DNA of 64,000 bases from Salinimonas chungwhensis DSM 16280 (lineage in GTDB: Bacteria; Pseudomonadota; Gammaproteobacteria; Enterobacterales; Alteromonadaceae). The translations under genes and the position numbers were made by a program. The notes beneath the pieces are model-generated. The model was not told the DNA's origin and made no database searches. It saw nothing but the letters and a program-made list of their open reading frames with translations. Below are positions 1 through 7,133 of the stretch, in pieces. Position 1 is the stretch's first letter. Each line of letters starts with the position of its first letter. The stretch covers positions 1 to 64,000 of the forward strand of contig NZ_KB899386.1 in the NCBI RefSeq assembly GCF_000378185.1. The letters run 5' to 3'.

Positions 1-33
1 TCCGCATTTTCGTGGGTTAGCTGAAAGCCAGTG

Positions 34-43
34 CCATAATTAG
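34..43 (+). repeat. Left subterminal inverted repeat of the IS110-type element
   Basis: CCATAATTAG is the exact reverse complement of 1496-1505. The similarity continues outward as CAGTG here against CAGT on the other side, which supports a real element end rather than chance. Confidence 0.65.
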
Positions 44-75
44 TTTGCTTAAGACTAAATCATTTGGAGGCTAGC

Positions 76-1230
76 ATGAATAAACATAGCATGATTTTTA
101 TCGGCTTGGATACGCACAAGGAATTCCATGAAGTCGCGTATTGCGAAGAGCAACGCGGCGTAAGTCCTGTTCATTACGGACGCATCCCCTTTTAAAAAGT
201 CAGCTAGAAAAAGTTGCTTCGTCAGTTTGAATCGAAATACCCAGGCGCCACCCTTCACTTTGTTTATGAAGCTGGCCCCTGTGGCTACTGGATTTATCGG
301 CTCATTACCAGCCTAGGGCATTGTTGTTATGTGGTTGCTCCTTCTCTTATCCCTAAAAAGCCAGGTGAACGTGTAAAGACTGATCGCCGTGATGCGCTAA
401 AGCTTGTGAGGTTATTAAAGTCTGAAGATCTCACTCCTGTCTATGTGCCTGAGCCGGAAGATGAAGCTGTTCGGGATTTGTCCCGTGCTCGCGAAGCGGC
501 AATGAAGGATTTAAAAGAAGCTAAGTACCAGCTTAAGGCCCTGCTGCTTCGTAACAACACTCGTTACGAAGGTACTGCCAACTGGTCGAAGAAACATCTG
601 CGTTGGCTCACTGAGCTGATATTGCCTCATCCTGCACAGCAAATTGTTTTACAGGAACAACTGCAAACCATTGAAGAACGTATTCGGCGATTAGAGCGGT
701 TGGATAATGAGTTAACCCATCATGTTCATCACTGGCGTTACTACCCTGTGGTGAAAGCTATTCAGGCTATGCGTGGTGTCAGGTTGTTGGTGGCTGTCGG
801 CGTTGTCGCGGGATTAGGTGACCTGCACCGCTTCGACCATCCCAGAAAGCTCATGGCCTACTTAGGTTTAGTGCCCATTGAACAATCATCCGGTGGTAAA
901 CGTCATTTAGGGGCTATTACCAAAGCTGGAAACGGCCAGGCAAGACGGTTGCTGGTTGAAGGCGCACACAGTTATCGTTATCCGGCGAACGTCTCAACTG
1001 AATTGCAATTGCGCCAGGAAGGCTTACCCAAAGATATCGTTGATATTGCCTGGAAAGCACAGCTTCGCCTGTGCAAACGCTACCAGCGGATGAGCAAGAA
1101 AGGAAAACACTACAATCTCATTATTACGGCGATTGCCAGAGAAATGGCAGCTTACATCTGGGCTATCGCAAAAGAAGTGGTACTCACGCCCATCAATCCA
1201 AAACTCAGATTGAGTAGAGTGCCCGCATGA
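76..1230 (+). pseudogene. IS110/IS1111-family transposase, frameshifted
   Basis: Reading from ATG 76 (RBS GGAGG at 66-70) gives an N-terminal RuvC-like DEDD domain: D12 in GLDTHK, E65 in YEAGPCGYW, and D103/D106 in KTDRRDA. The C-terminal Transposase_20 domain has a serine-rich SSGGKRHLG segment, expected to hold the catalytic serine. The frame is interrupted by TAA at 193 and TAG at 205. Both disappear if one T is added to the T4 run at 190-193 and one A is removed from the A run at 208-212, which restores the expected residues FLKSQLEKLLRQF. Two compensating homopolymer indels therefore break the gene; they are either real decay or base-calling errors. The intact part from 214 onward lacks the first catalytic aspartate. 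Confidence 0.85.
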
Positions 1231-1495
1231 TAAACGAGTTTGAGCTAACGCATTCGGATCAGGCCGCGGAATGTGGCACAACCTACGAGGGCGTTATGAT
1301 GGCAATCACTTAACCGTGATTGATCCACGAGCATAGACTGATGAGAATGGCTGAGCGGTCACCGGGACACGGCGGATTGATAAGGTCAGCTCTGCTTATT
1401 CATCGAATAAGTAACCTACGAATACCAGCATACGAACCGACGACATTACTGCCTCATCCGGTGCGTTAGCTCATTTAATTTGAGTGAAACAAAAG
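1231..1495 (+). ncRNA. Candidate seekRNA/bridge RNA region of the IS element
   Basis: This stretch has no coding sequence and lies between the transposase stop and the right subterminal repeat, where IS1111-type elements encode their guide RNA. It contains clean stem-loops: CAATCAC/GTGATTG at 1303-1309 and 1316-1322, and CTTATTC/GAATAAG at 1395-1401 and 1405-1411. That it encodes a target-selecting RNA is inference from family knowledge; the RNA ends cannot be set from sequence alone. Confidence 0.4.
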
Positions 1496-1505
1496 CTAAT
1501 TATGG
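1496..1505 (-). repeat. Right subterminal inverted repeat of the IS110-type element
   Basis: CTAATTATGG is the exact reverse complement of 34-43; the element end is expected a few bases further right. Confidence 0.65.
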
Positions 1506-1550
1506 ACTGAAATAATGTCATGGAGACGCTCGGTTTTAATTGACGAAGGG

Positions 1551-1617
1551 AGTAATACCAACGCTAAGCTTTGCGTCCCAGTGACCGAAGGGAACGACAA
1601 CAGCGTATTGTTAGGCA
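1551..1617 (-). repeat. attC-like integron recombination site, degenerate
   Basis: On the minus strand the site starts at GCCTAAC, a canonical R'' core that overlaps the stop codon of the upstream cassette gene. It runs through a TCCC...GGGA hairpin with the CACTGGGACG segment common in chromosomal cassette arrays, and ends near GCGTTGG. The distal R' (GTTGGTA) is degenerate relative to the consensus GTTRRRY, so the site may be damaged. Confidence 0.5.
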
Positions 1618-2153
1618 TGTTTTAAACACTCCTCTAGTTTTTCAATTAAAGCATTCGAACGCAATAGAATTAGCTCTGCTTCTTCAGAATTTATTTCACG
1701 TCCATGAGCTGCAGCGTTTCCCAATTTAACAATTTCGAGAAGGGCCTCTGACAAAGGGCGAGTAATAACCTCATCGTTAGCTAGGGTTTGCAGCCGTAGT
1801 GCGAGTGAGTGTTTAGTTTTTCCCATATCGGGTTGATATTTACGGATTGTTTTCTCGATTTCTACTCGCAAGGCTACAAAGGCAAGTGATGTATCGACTC
1901 CCTGATATTCGGCGGCACTTTCTTTTACAATTGCTCCAGAAGTAACTTTTTCTACTTTCTGCAAAGCATCTTTAAGTTCAAGTTTTAAGCCGCCGGGTAA
2001 TTCTAGCGACTTCAAATACGGAAAGACCCAAGGTAACGCGGCAAGTACAACCAAAAGGACAGTGATTGAATCAATTGTTACGGCATCCACAAATTGGTGT
2101 GTAAATGCTAATGCTAGAAATACAAGAGAAACAAAAAAACCTAGAACTTTCAA
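1611..2153 (-). CDS. Membrane-anchored DUF4145/HEPN-like cassette protein
   Basis: The 180-residue protein begins at TTG 2153, chosen because a strong RBS (AGGAGGAG) precedes it; an in-frame reading that starts further upstream would run through the attC site and is not credible. Two hydrophobic segments (about residues 1-20 and 25-45) are followed by a helical cytoplasmic part ending in LGNAAAHG and a leucine-rich helix. The alternating helices and the N-x-x-x-H-G signature resemble DUF4145/HEPN-type domains, often nucleic-acid-related or regulatory, but the match is weak. It is the distal gene of a two-cassette minus-strand array and its stop codon lies in the next attC core. Function is unknown; a defence role would be speculation. 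Confidence 0.6.
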   Translation of the reverse strand: MKVLGFFVSLVFLALAFTHQFVDAVTIDSITVLLVVLAALPWVFPYLKSLELPGGLKLELKDALQKVEKVTSGAIVKESAAEYQGVDTSLAFVALRVEIEKTIRKYQPDMGKTKHSLALRLQTLANDEVITRPLSEALLEIVKLGNAAAHGREINSEEAELILLRSNALIEKLEECLKHA

Positions 2154-2166
2154 AACTCCTCCTTTG

Positions 2167-2279
2167 GCACATAACCTTCCAAATATGGGGCGCGGACGCG
2201 CAGGCAATAATGGCGAAGCCGCCTGCGTGTATGCTTCCCAGCGAGCGATAGCGAGTGCCATAATTTGTTTGTTATATGC
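2167..2279 (-). repeat. attC recombination site between two gene cassettes
   Basis: The outer arms GCACATAAC (2167-2175) and GTTATATGC (2271-2279) pair over nine positions with one wobble. The inner arms CCAAATATGG (2179-2188) and CCATAATTTG (2258-2267) pair with one unpaired base, as expected for an extrahelical base. A further internal stem CGCAGGC/GCCTGCG completes the 113-bp cruciform. The site directly follows the GNAT gene and precedes the next cassette gene, the standard cassette layout. Confidence 0.8.
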
Positions 2280-2284
2280 ATTTT

Positions 2285-2821
2285 TTACCATAGCCCAGGA
2301 TCATTTAAAGCCTCAACACATTGAGTGGGGCCAGCCATAGGATGAATTACTTGCCCATCAAGCGATTGCGCGAGCCAGCCAATTGGCTGACTTAAAGGGC
2401 AAGGCGCTTTTACAGTACTTTCATCGATTTGCTCGAAGCCAAGTTTGGAATAATAACTTGGGTCGCCGTAAGTGAAGGCTAAATTAACATTTAAAGACTT
2501 TAGATGTTCTAGGCCATATTTAATTAGCTTTTGGCCAATGCCTGTCCTTTGAATGTCTGTTGAAACGGCAACCGGTGATAAAATGAAAGCAACCTGCCCA
2601 CTAGGCACTGCAAGGCGACTGAAAAATATGCACCCAACAACAATCTCGCTTTCTTCTGCAATGTACCCAATAAGATCTTGTGGCGCAGTAGTGGTAATTA
2701 TTTTTGCTACAAAATCTGCAATTACTTGACCTTCTGCTTCTCCCTCGGATGCAGAGAACACTCTCTTGAAAAGATCGATTACCTCAGGAGATTTTGATTC
2801 ATTAAATAGTGAAAACTTCAT
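2285..2821 (-). CDS. GNAT-family N-acetyltransferase (gene cassette)
   Basis: This 178-residue protein has one GNAT fold. A central strand segment (IVVGCIFFSRL) is followed by the acetyl-CoA-binding helix motif QRTGIGQKLI (about residues 92-101) and a C-terminal YYSKLGFE strand, as in YhbS-like acetyltransferases. The acceptor substrate cannot be told from sequence; transfer to an amine of a small molecule or protein is the family role. It is carried as an integron-type cassette, with an attC immediately downstream and an attC-like site upstream, and starts at ATG 2821. Acetyltransferases are common cassette cargo. No truncation is seen. Confidence 0.85.
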   Translation of the reverse strand: MKFSLFNESKSPEVIDLFKRVFSASEGEAEGQVIADFVAKIITTTAPQDLIGYIAEESEIVVGCIFFSRLAVPSGQVAFILSPVAVSTDIQRTGIGQKLIKYGLEHLKSLNVNLAFTYGDPSYYSKLGFEQIDESTVKAPCPLSQPIGWLAQSLDGQVIHPMAGPTQCVEALNDPGLW

Positions 2822-2853
2822 ATTTCTTCAACCTTCGGCACTATCGCCAAGAT

Positions 2854-2957
2854 GCACATAACAATTTAATAGTGCGCAAATTGCGCGTTTTTCTCCCGAG
2901 CGTGTGCTCGTTTTTATCCATAGTGCCATCATTACTAATTGACTGAAAGTTACAGGA
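2854..2957 (-). repeat. attC- or attI-like site upstream of the GNAT cassette
   Basis: GCACATAAC at 2854-2862 repeats the R core of the downstream attC exactly. Inner palindromes GCGCAAATTGCGC (2873-2885) and GAGC/GCTC (2899-2910) follow. The opposite arm near GTTACAG pairs only partly. It could be the attC of a lost cassette. No integron integrase gene is found between here and 4850. The remainder of 2822-3232 shows no gene. Confidence 0.4.
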
Positions 2958-3232
2958 TACACAGGCTGTGCATATTTGTGGATAACTATGTTTAGGATAA
3001 GAACGCGCGATTAAGTCGTTTCCCCGAATATAGGGGAAAGGTCGCTACAACTGTATATATAGGCACGCACCTAACTTTTAACAATGAAAACACTTTGGTC
3101 AGCTATGGCACTACAGGTGAACCTATATCACTGAATGTGATGTTCGTCCCAATATTTGGGTTGTCTTTAATCATTGGATAATACATCCTGCACTAAGTAA
3201 TGAGACATATAAGTATCACGGGGGACAATAAC

Positions 3233-3361
3233 ATGACACTTGAAGGTTTTATTATCGGAATGGTCTTTGCGGGGTTCGCATTAATAGCAATGTGGGCATT
3301 AGCAAATGTGGGTTTACCTAAAGCCCAGAATAAACACGTTCCATTTAAACATCGTAAATGA
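3233..3361 (+). CDS. Small single-span membrane protein (42 aa), hypothetical
   Basis: ATG 3233 follows a purine-rich GGGGGACAATAAC sequence. The 42-residue product has a hydrophobic stretch at about residues 5-28 (FIIGMVFAGFALIAMWALA) and a basic tail ending KHRK, so one membrane helix with a cytoplasmic C-terminus is likely. I do not recognise a family. It stands alone in a gene-poor part of the island. It could be a chance frame, but the hydrophobicity profile and upstream region favour a real small gene. Confidence 0.45.
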   Translation: MTLEGFIIGMVFAGFALIAMWALANVGLPKAQNKHVPFKHRK

Positions 3362-3628
3362 GCGGACAACTAAAAGGCAACATTGCTGCTGCCTTTCAGT
3401 ATTGATGAATAGTTATTGGAAAACGATTCCAAAAATTTGAATTATGTTCACAGCCGGCTTCATTTGAAGCTGTTTACTAATCTCATACATCCTAATATAC
3501 CAGAACAGATGCCTGCGGGATGTATATCGGGCTTTATTGATATAAGCACATGCCGCCACTATTACGCAATATCCCCTTTGTCCATCAAACAATAGCGAAT
3601 TAGCAATCTCATTTTTTCGTTTCTGAAG

Positions 3629-3644
3629 CTTGTACATGTACAAG
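3629..3644. repeat. 16-bp palindrome, copy 1
   Basis: CTTGTACATGTACAAG is a perfect inverted repeat, identical to copies at 4007-4022 and 4687-4702. The symmetry suggests a site for a dimeric DNA-binding protein. Confidence 0.8.
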
Positions 3645-3721
3645 AAGCTACTATTTGCCGAAGGTACAAAAACGTCAACCGAAAACGTCAACAGAATATT
3701 GTCTTAGCCCTTTCAAATTGA

Positions 3722-3758
3722 GCCCTCTAGGTGTGCGCGAGAGCCTCACCTAGAGGGC
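3722..3758. repeat. Perfect 12-bp-stem hairpin
   Basis: GCCCTCTAGGTG at 3722-3733 is the exact reverse complement of 3747-3758, with a 13-nt loop. No T-run follows on either strand, so it is not an obvious intrinsic terminator. Role unknown. Confidence 0.7.
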
Positions 3759-3994
3759 GTAGGATATAGCGTTTCGCTCATAATAGTGTCATAAGGGTAA
3801 AAGCATATGCCTAATTTGCGAGGTTAGAGCGGAGAACAGAGAGATGGAGACCCGGGGCGTTACTGTATTGCAGGCACATTGTAGTGGCAGATTAAATTAT
3901 TCCCACGTAAGCATGGTTTAACTGTATCTCCTCTGCTCATTTGCCGTAGGTTATAAAACTTATCGCTGTCAGTGTATCTTCAAACGTGACCACG

Positions 3995-4034
3995 CCCACT
4001 TAAGGTCTTGTACATGTACAAGACCTTAAGTGGG
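3995..4034. repeat. Perfect 40-bp palindrome containing copy 2 of the 16-bp palindrome
   Basis: Every base from 3995 to 4014 pairs with its mirror position from 4015 to 4034; the centre is the CATG of the shared 16-bp core CTTGTACATGTACAAG (4007-4022). No T-tract follows. It could bind a protein, extrude as a cruciform or act in DNA processing. Confidence 0.85.
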
Positions 4035-4355
4035 GAAACTTACTAAAATACCTATTAGGCTACTTAATTGTGATGAAGCGTAGAAAACATGTTTGACTGC
4101 GAACAACGGACGTTATGTTAAATAACTTTACTCGTCAAAAATTCGTCTTTTAGCTCCGGTAAATGGGGAGAAATGTACCTTCCACGGTAAATAAAAGCCC
4201 TATGTGTCAAAATAGAATCAGTTTGAAGTTCATAGGGACGAACAGTGCAACAGCCCGACTTACCATCACAACTTTTATAGCTTCGCTGTGACAAGCGAGT
4301 CAAGCTATCGTAGATGAGGTATAGATAGCGTTAACGAGCCATTTGAGTAAGAAGC

Positions 4356-4568
4356 ATGCAATTAGATGTAACAATTTTTTTTGATGAAAAACTGGGTTTT
4401 CATGTTTGCTGTCTAAAAGCTGACTATAGCCAACATGACAATGTAATGGATGCAAATTGTATCGTGGGGTTGGGCGAATCACTAGCTGGCGCTCGGGAAG
4501 ACTTTATCTTTAACTACCAGATCAGTATGGATGAGCTTAATTCCCTGGACGGCGATATAAAACATTAG
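4356..4568 (+). CDS. Hypothetical 70-aa protein
   Basis: The frame opens at ATG 4356 and encodes an acidic 70-residue protein with two predicted strands (LDVTIFFDE, FHVCCLKADY) followed by a helix-forming segment (ESLAGAREDFIFNY). The strand-strand-helix order with a helix like ALANAREAI is faintly reminiscent of HicB-type antitoxins, but no toxin-like partner is adjacent and the match is too weak to name. The RBS is poor. The base composition resembles the surrounding island. It may be a real small gene or a chance frame. Confidence 0.35.
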   Translation: MQLDVTIFFDEKLGFHVCCLKADYSQHDNVMDANCIVGLGESLAGAREDFIFNYQISMDELNSLDGDIKH

Positions 4569-4686
4569 TTTCCTCCCAGCTTTAACAAGTACAGCCTTAC
4601 GGGCATTTCTTAACGTACCTTTCCCAAACCAGGATAAAGCCTGAAGCGCCTGATCAGGTGCGACTTACCTATTAGCATCGTTATTT

Positions 4687-4702
4687 CTTGTACATGTACA
4701 AG
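4687..4702. repeat. 16-bp palindrome, copy 3
   Basis: CTTGTACATGTACAAG is identical to the cores at 3629-3644 and 4007-4022. This copy lies about 155 bp upstream of the DUF4224/integrase pair, so it could act on that operon. Confidence 0.8.
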
Positions 4703-4857
4703 TTGCATCTAATGCCAGTCGAGGTGTTTGCATTTTCAGCACCCAACTTTATTTTTTTTGCTGCGCTCACTACCAAAAATCCCGCGTAATCTGACTATAG
4801 TTTTAAACCAGAGGGAAATTTTAGGAACACTCCCTCTCAGATCGTAGAGATGTCAGT

Positions 4858-5091
4858 ATGAGTTTATTCCTTGGTCGTGATGAAATAGCAGAAATCACCG
4901 GAAGAAAACAGAAAGGAAAGCAAATAGAGCAACTGCGTAAAATGAGAATTCCATTTGAAGTGAATGCTTTGGGAAACCCAGTTGTATTGAAAGGGTATGT
5001 TGAAACGCTCTTCGGTGGTGTGGACAGAAAACTCCCCGTGAATTCTGCTCGTGCTGACTTTAACAAACGCTTAAATGCAGGAGAGCTTTAA
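4858..5091 (+). CDS. DUF4224 domain protein (integrase-associated)
   Basis: The 77-residue product matches the small DUF4224 family: an opening FLGRDEIAEITGRKQKGKQ helix-turn segment, then IEQLRKMRIPFEVNALGNPVVL. These short proteins are typically encoded immediately upstream of tyrosine recombinases in prophages and islands. An excisionase or directionality-factor role is inferred from that position rather than shown. The stop codon (5089-5091) lies one base before the integrase start, so the two genes are almost certainly co-transcribed and translationally coupled. Confidence 0.8.
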   Translation: MSLFLGRDEIAEITGRKQKGKQIEQLRKMRIPFEVNALGNPVVLKGYVETLFGGVDRKLPVNSARADFNKRLNAGEL

Positions 5092-5092
5092 A

Positions 5093-6118
5093 ATGGGACG
5101 ACCCAGAAAAGAAGTCAACAAGTCTTTACCAGTCGGAATGTACTACAACGAAAAGGGTAAGACATTTTATTTGAGAAGTGCGAATAGTGGTGATATCAAC
5201 CTAGGAAAAGTCAAAGCTACGGCAATACAAAAATACTATCACGCCATAGATAGAGAATGTGAGGGATTTATAGTGGCTGATCTAATCGAACGGTATATGG
5301 AAGAAATATCACCAACATTATCAGTGTCGACGCATAAAACCAGTATTCCTAGAGCGAGAAAATTATTAGTTGCGTTTGGTGACTTCCCTTTAGAAGACTT
5401 AAAAACGAAGGATATTCAAAAATACTTGGACTATCGTAGAAAAACTCCCGTGGATGCAAATAGAACAGTAGCACTATTAAGTTCGATGTATACCGCAGCT
5501 GAGAGATGGGGATACATTGACAGAGTACCTTTCAAGAAAATTAAATTTCATAAAGAAGAGCCTCGCAAACGCATTGTAAAAATGTCCGAGATCGATATTT
5601 TTAAAGAATTTTGTCCTTCATGGATGTGCCTGTTTATTGATTTGAAATTCAGTACCGGACTACGGCAGAAAGACATTCGCGAGCTGACCACTGAAAATTG
5701 GAATCCATCTGTGGGGTTAATGGTTCAAGCATCAAAAAGTCAGCATAGAACGTGCTTTGATAAGTGTATCGAACTTGTATCATTGATAGAAGAGATCGAG
5801 AGGGCTGCTGCCACTAGGTGGAAGAAAGGTACGGCTACTCCTAAACCGCTATTTCCCAACAAAAAAGGGGGAGCTTATACACCTAGTGGATTTCAATCTA
5901 TGTGGCAGAAAAGAATGCAAAAAGCATTGAAGTCAGGTAAATTAAAAGAAAGATTCAGAGAACATGACATTCGTGCCATGGCAGCGACTAATAGGCCTGA
6001 TTTGGAAGATGCCAGGCGCTTGATGGGCCATAAAGAAGCAAGTACAACACTTCGAAATTATCGAAGAGGGTACGAGCACGTAATGCCTAATAGAAGCGTT
6101 GTATCAACGCTTCTATAA
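5093..6118 (+). CDS. int: Tyrosine recombinase/integrase of the genomic island
   Basis: The start is ATG 5093, preceded by GGAGAGC, giving 341 residues. The N-terminal part (MGRPRKEVNKSLPVGMYY) resembles arm-type DNA-binding domains; a SAM-like core-binding domain follows at about 60-150. The catalytic domain shows the first arginine in STGLRQKDI, HDIR for H-x-x-R, LMGHKEAS for the second histidine, and the tyrosine nucleophile in TTLRNYRRGY. It would catalyse site-specific integration and excision at the tRNA-Phe 3' end located 117 bp downstream. It is preceded by a DUF4224 gene. All catalytic residues appear intact. Confidence 0.9.
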   Translation: MGRPRKEVNKSLPVGMYYNEKGKTFYLRSANSGDINLGKVKATAIQKYYHAIDRECEGFIVADLIERYMEEISPTLSVSTHKTSIPRARKLLVAFGDFPLEDLKTKDIQKYLDYRRKTPVDANRTVALLSSMYTAAERWGYIDRVPFKKIKFHKEEPRKRIVKMSEIDIFKEFCPSWMCLFIDLKFSTGLRQKDIRELTTENWNPSVGLMVQASKSQHRTCFDKCIELVSLIEEIERAAATRWKKGTATPKPLFPNKKGGAYTPSGFQSMWQKRMQKALKSGKLKERFREHDIRAMAATNRPDLEDARRLMGHKEASTTLRNYRRGYEHVMPNRSVVSTLL

Positions 6119-6234
6119 ACATTAAATTTAAAAATAATTAAAATATTCGCAATTAATTGAAACAGCGATTTTTTCTAGGAAAATGTTTAGTAAAAAAGCT
6201 TAGGATAACAGTGCGTTAGCGGAATCGACTGAGT

Positions 6235-6281
6235 GATTGAAAATCCGCGTGTCCCTGGTTCGATTCCGGGTCGAGGCACCA
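6235..6281 (+). other. Island attachment site: 3' part of tRNA-Phe
   Basis: Positions 6235-6281 read as tRNA-Phe from the anticodon arm onward: GATTGAAAATC gives anticodon GAA, then the variable loop, a T-arm with GTTCGATTC, the acceptor strand TCGAGGC and ACCA. The sequence upstream (6190-6234) does not form the 5' half of a tRNA, so this is a fragment, as left when an element integrates into a tRNA gene. The element would lie to the left, with the regenerated full gene outside the window. Confidence 0.85.
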
Positions 6282-6289
6282 TTATTCCT

Positions 6290-6318
6290 AGCCTCGAACA
6301 GTGTTCGGGGCTTTTTTG
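6290..6318 (+). terminator. Intrinsic terminator after the tRNA-Phe fragment
   Basis: The stem AGCCTCGAAC/GTTCGGGGCT (10 bp, one wobble) with a 3-nt loop is followed by a T6 run. It probably is the native tRNA-Phe terminator and marks the return to core chromosome. Confidence 0.85.
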
Positions 6319-6477
6319 ATTCTATTCCCTGAGTTGGTGTATATATTCCATTTCTGCGCAGGCTGTCAGTAGTTACTCAGCACCAGGCTAATTCTCTCTT
6401 GCTAGCACTTCGTCATTTGAATAAAAACGCGTTTAATTATTAAGCTATCACCTTTTACAAAAAAGGGATGTTTGACA

Positions 6478-6977
6478 TGCATATCAAAAAATTAGCGGTA
6501 GTTTTTTTTACTCATGTCCGCGCCTGCATTTGCAGATAATGCATCAAAGCACGACAAAATTGTTGAGCTGATAGAAATCATTAATCTGGATTCAGTAGTA
6601 GACGCGATGTATTCAAGCGCACAGATGATAAAGGATAATAGATCTGTTTCCTCTGATCTTAACCCTTCTGAACAAACCATTGTCGATAAATATGATACAA
6701 AACTGCTCGATTTGATTAAGCGGGAACTTAGTTGGAAAAAGATGCAGCCGGATATGGTCGATATTTATGCAAAATATTTTCAGAAGCAGAAATTGCCGAT
6801 ATGCTGGCATTCTACCAAACTGAAACAGGGCAGAAGATGATTCACAAGATGCCGGAGATTTCTCAGGAGTCTTTTGCCCTGACACAATCACTCATGCAGG
6901 ACGTAATACCCAGGATCAAGGCTATTTCACGTCAGCGTAGCGAAGCACTTAATGCCGCTCGGCAGAGTGGAGAATAA
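6478..6977 (+). pseudogene. DUF2059 exported protein, two frameshifts
   Basis: The gene opens at ATG 6478 (MHIKKLAVV). Removing one T from the T8 run at 6502-6509 restores a signal peptide ending VVFLLMSAPAFA, and adding one T to the T4 run near 6778-6781 joins YAKYF to SEAEIADMLAFYQTETGQ. The restored protein of about 166 residues is a DUF2059 periplasmic protein: an N-terminal secretion signal, a helical DUF2059 core and a FYQTETGQKMI motif. Function of the family is unknown. Both lesions are single-base homopolymer changes, so sequencing error is as likely as true gene decay. It is a stand-alone gene between the island end and the uronate locus. Confidence 0.75.
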
Positions 6978-7133
6978 TAATTTACGCTTCCTGTGTTCTT
7001 TTGCCTTGCGCATAATACAGGCAGTTATATTAAGCACCATATGTGCAATGTCTGTGAGTCATGGCCGGGATTCCGGCCTTCTGTTGACGAGTCACAGCAT
7101 AACTTATCACGTCAATACGCTTAGCTGACAGTG

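Larger units (their letters stand above)
27..1512 (+). mobile_element. IS110-family (IS1111-like) insertion sequence, inactive
   Basis: The element carries a DEDD-type IS110 transposase. It lacks ordinary terminal inverted repeats but has a subterminal inverted pair, CCATAATTAG at 34-43 and CTAATTATGG at 1496-1505. Subterminal repeats and a long non-coding 3' region (1231-1495) are typical of the IS1111 branch. The exact ends are uncertain; a short direct repeat CTGAAA occurs at 21-26 and 1507-1512. The element lies next to integron gene cassettes, and an IS1111 subgroup is known to target attC sites, but the right end here is about 40 bp from the nearest attC-like sequence, so targeting is only suggested. 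The transposase frame is broken, so the copy is probably inactive. Confidence 0.75.
3362..4355. other. Gene-poor island stretch
   Basis: I see no convincing gene in this 1-kb stretch. Short minus-strand frames overlap the palindromes and show no family resemblance. It holds two palindromic repeats and a strong hairpin, listed separately. Confidence 0.5.

Noticed and set aside
21-1512. CTGAAA direct repeat as a target-site duplication of the IS110-type element
   Set aside because: Six bases is short and IS110-family elements usually make no duplication; kept only as a boundary hint.
3413-3691. Minus-strand frame of 92 codons
   Set aside because: It runs through one of the palindromes, has no RBS or recognisable domain and is likely noise in the gene-poor island region.
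4118-4482. Two adjoining minus-strand frames of about 60 codons
   Set aside because: They overlap the better plus-strand candidate at 4356-4568 and show no conserved features.
6190-6281. Complete tRNA-Phe gene
   Set aside because: Only the 3' part (6235-6281) reads as tRNA-Phe; upstream bases do not form the acceptor 5' strand or D-arm. It is treated as an attachment-site fragment.
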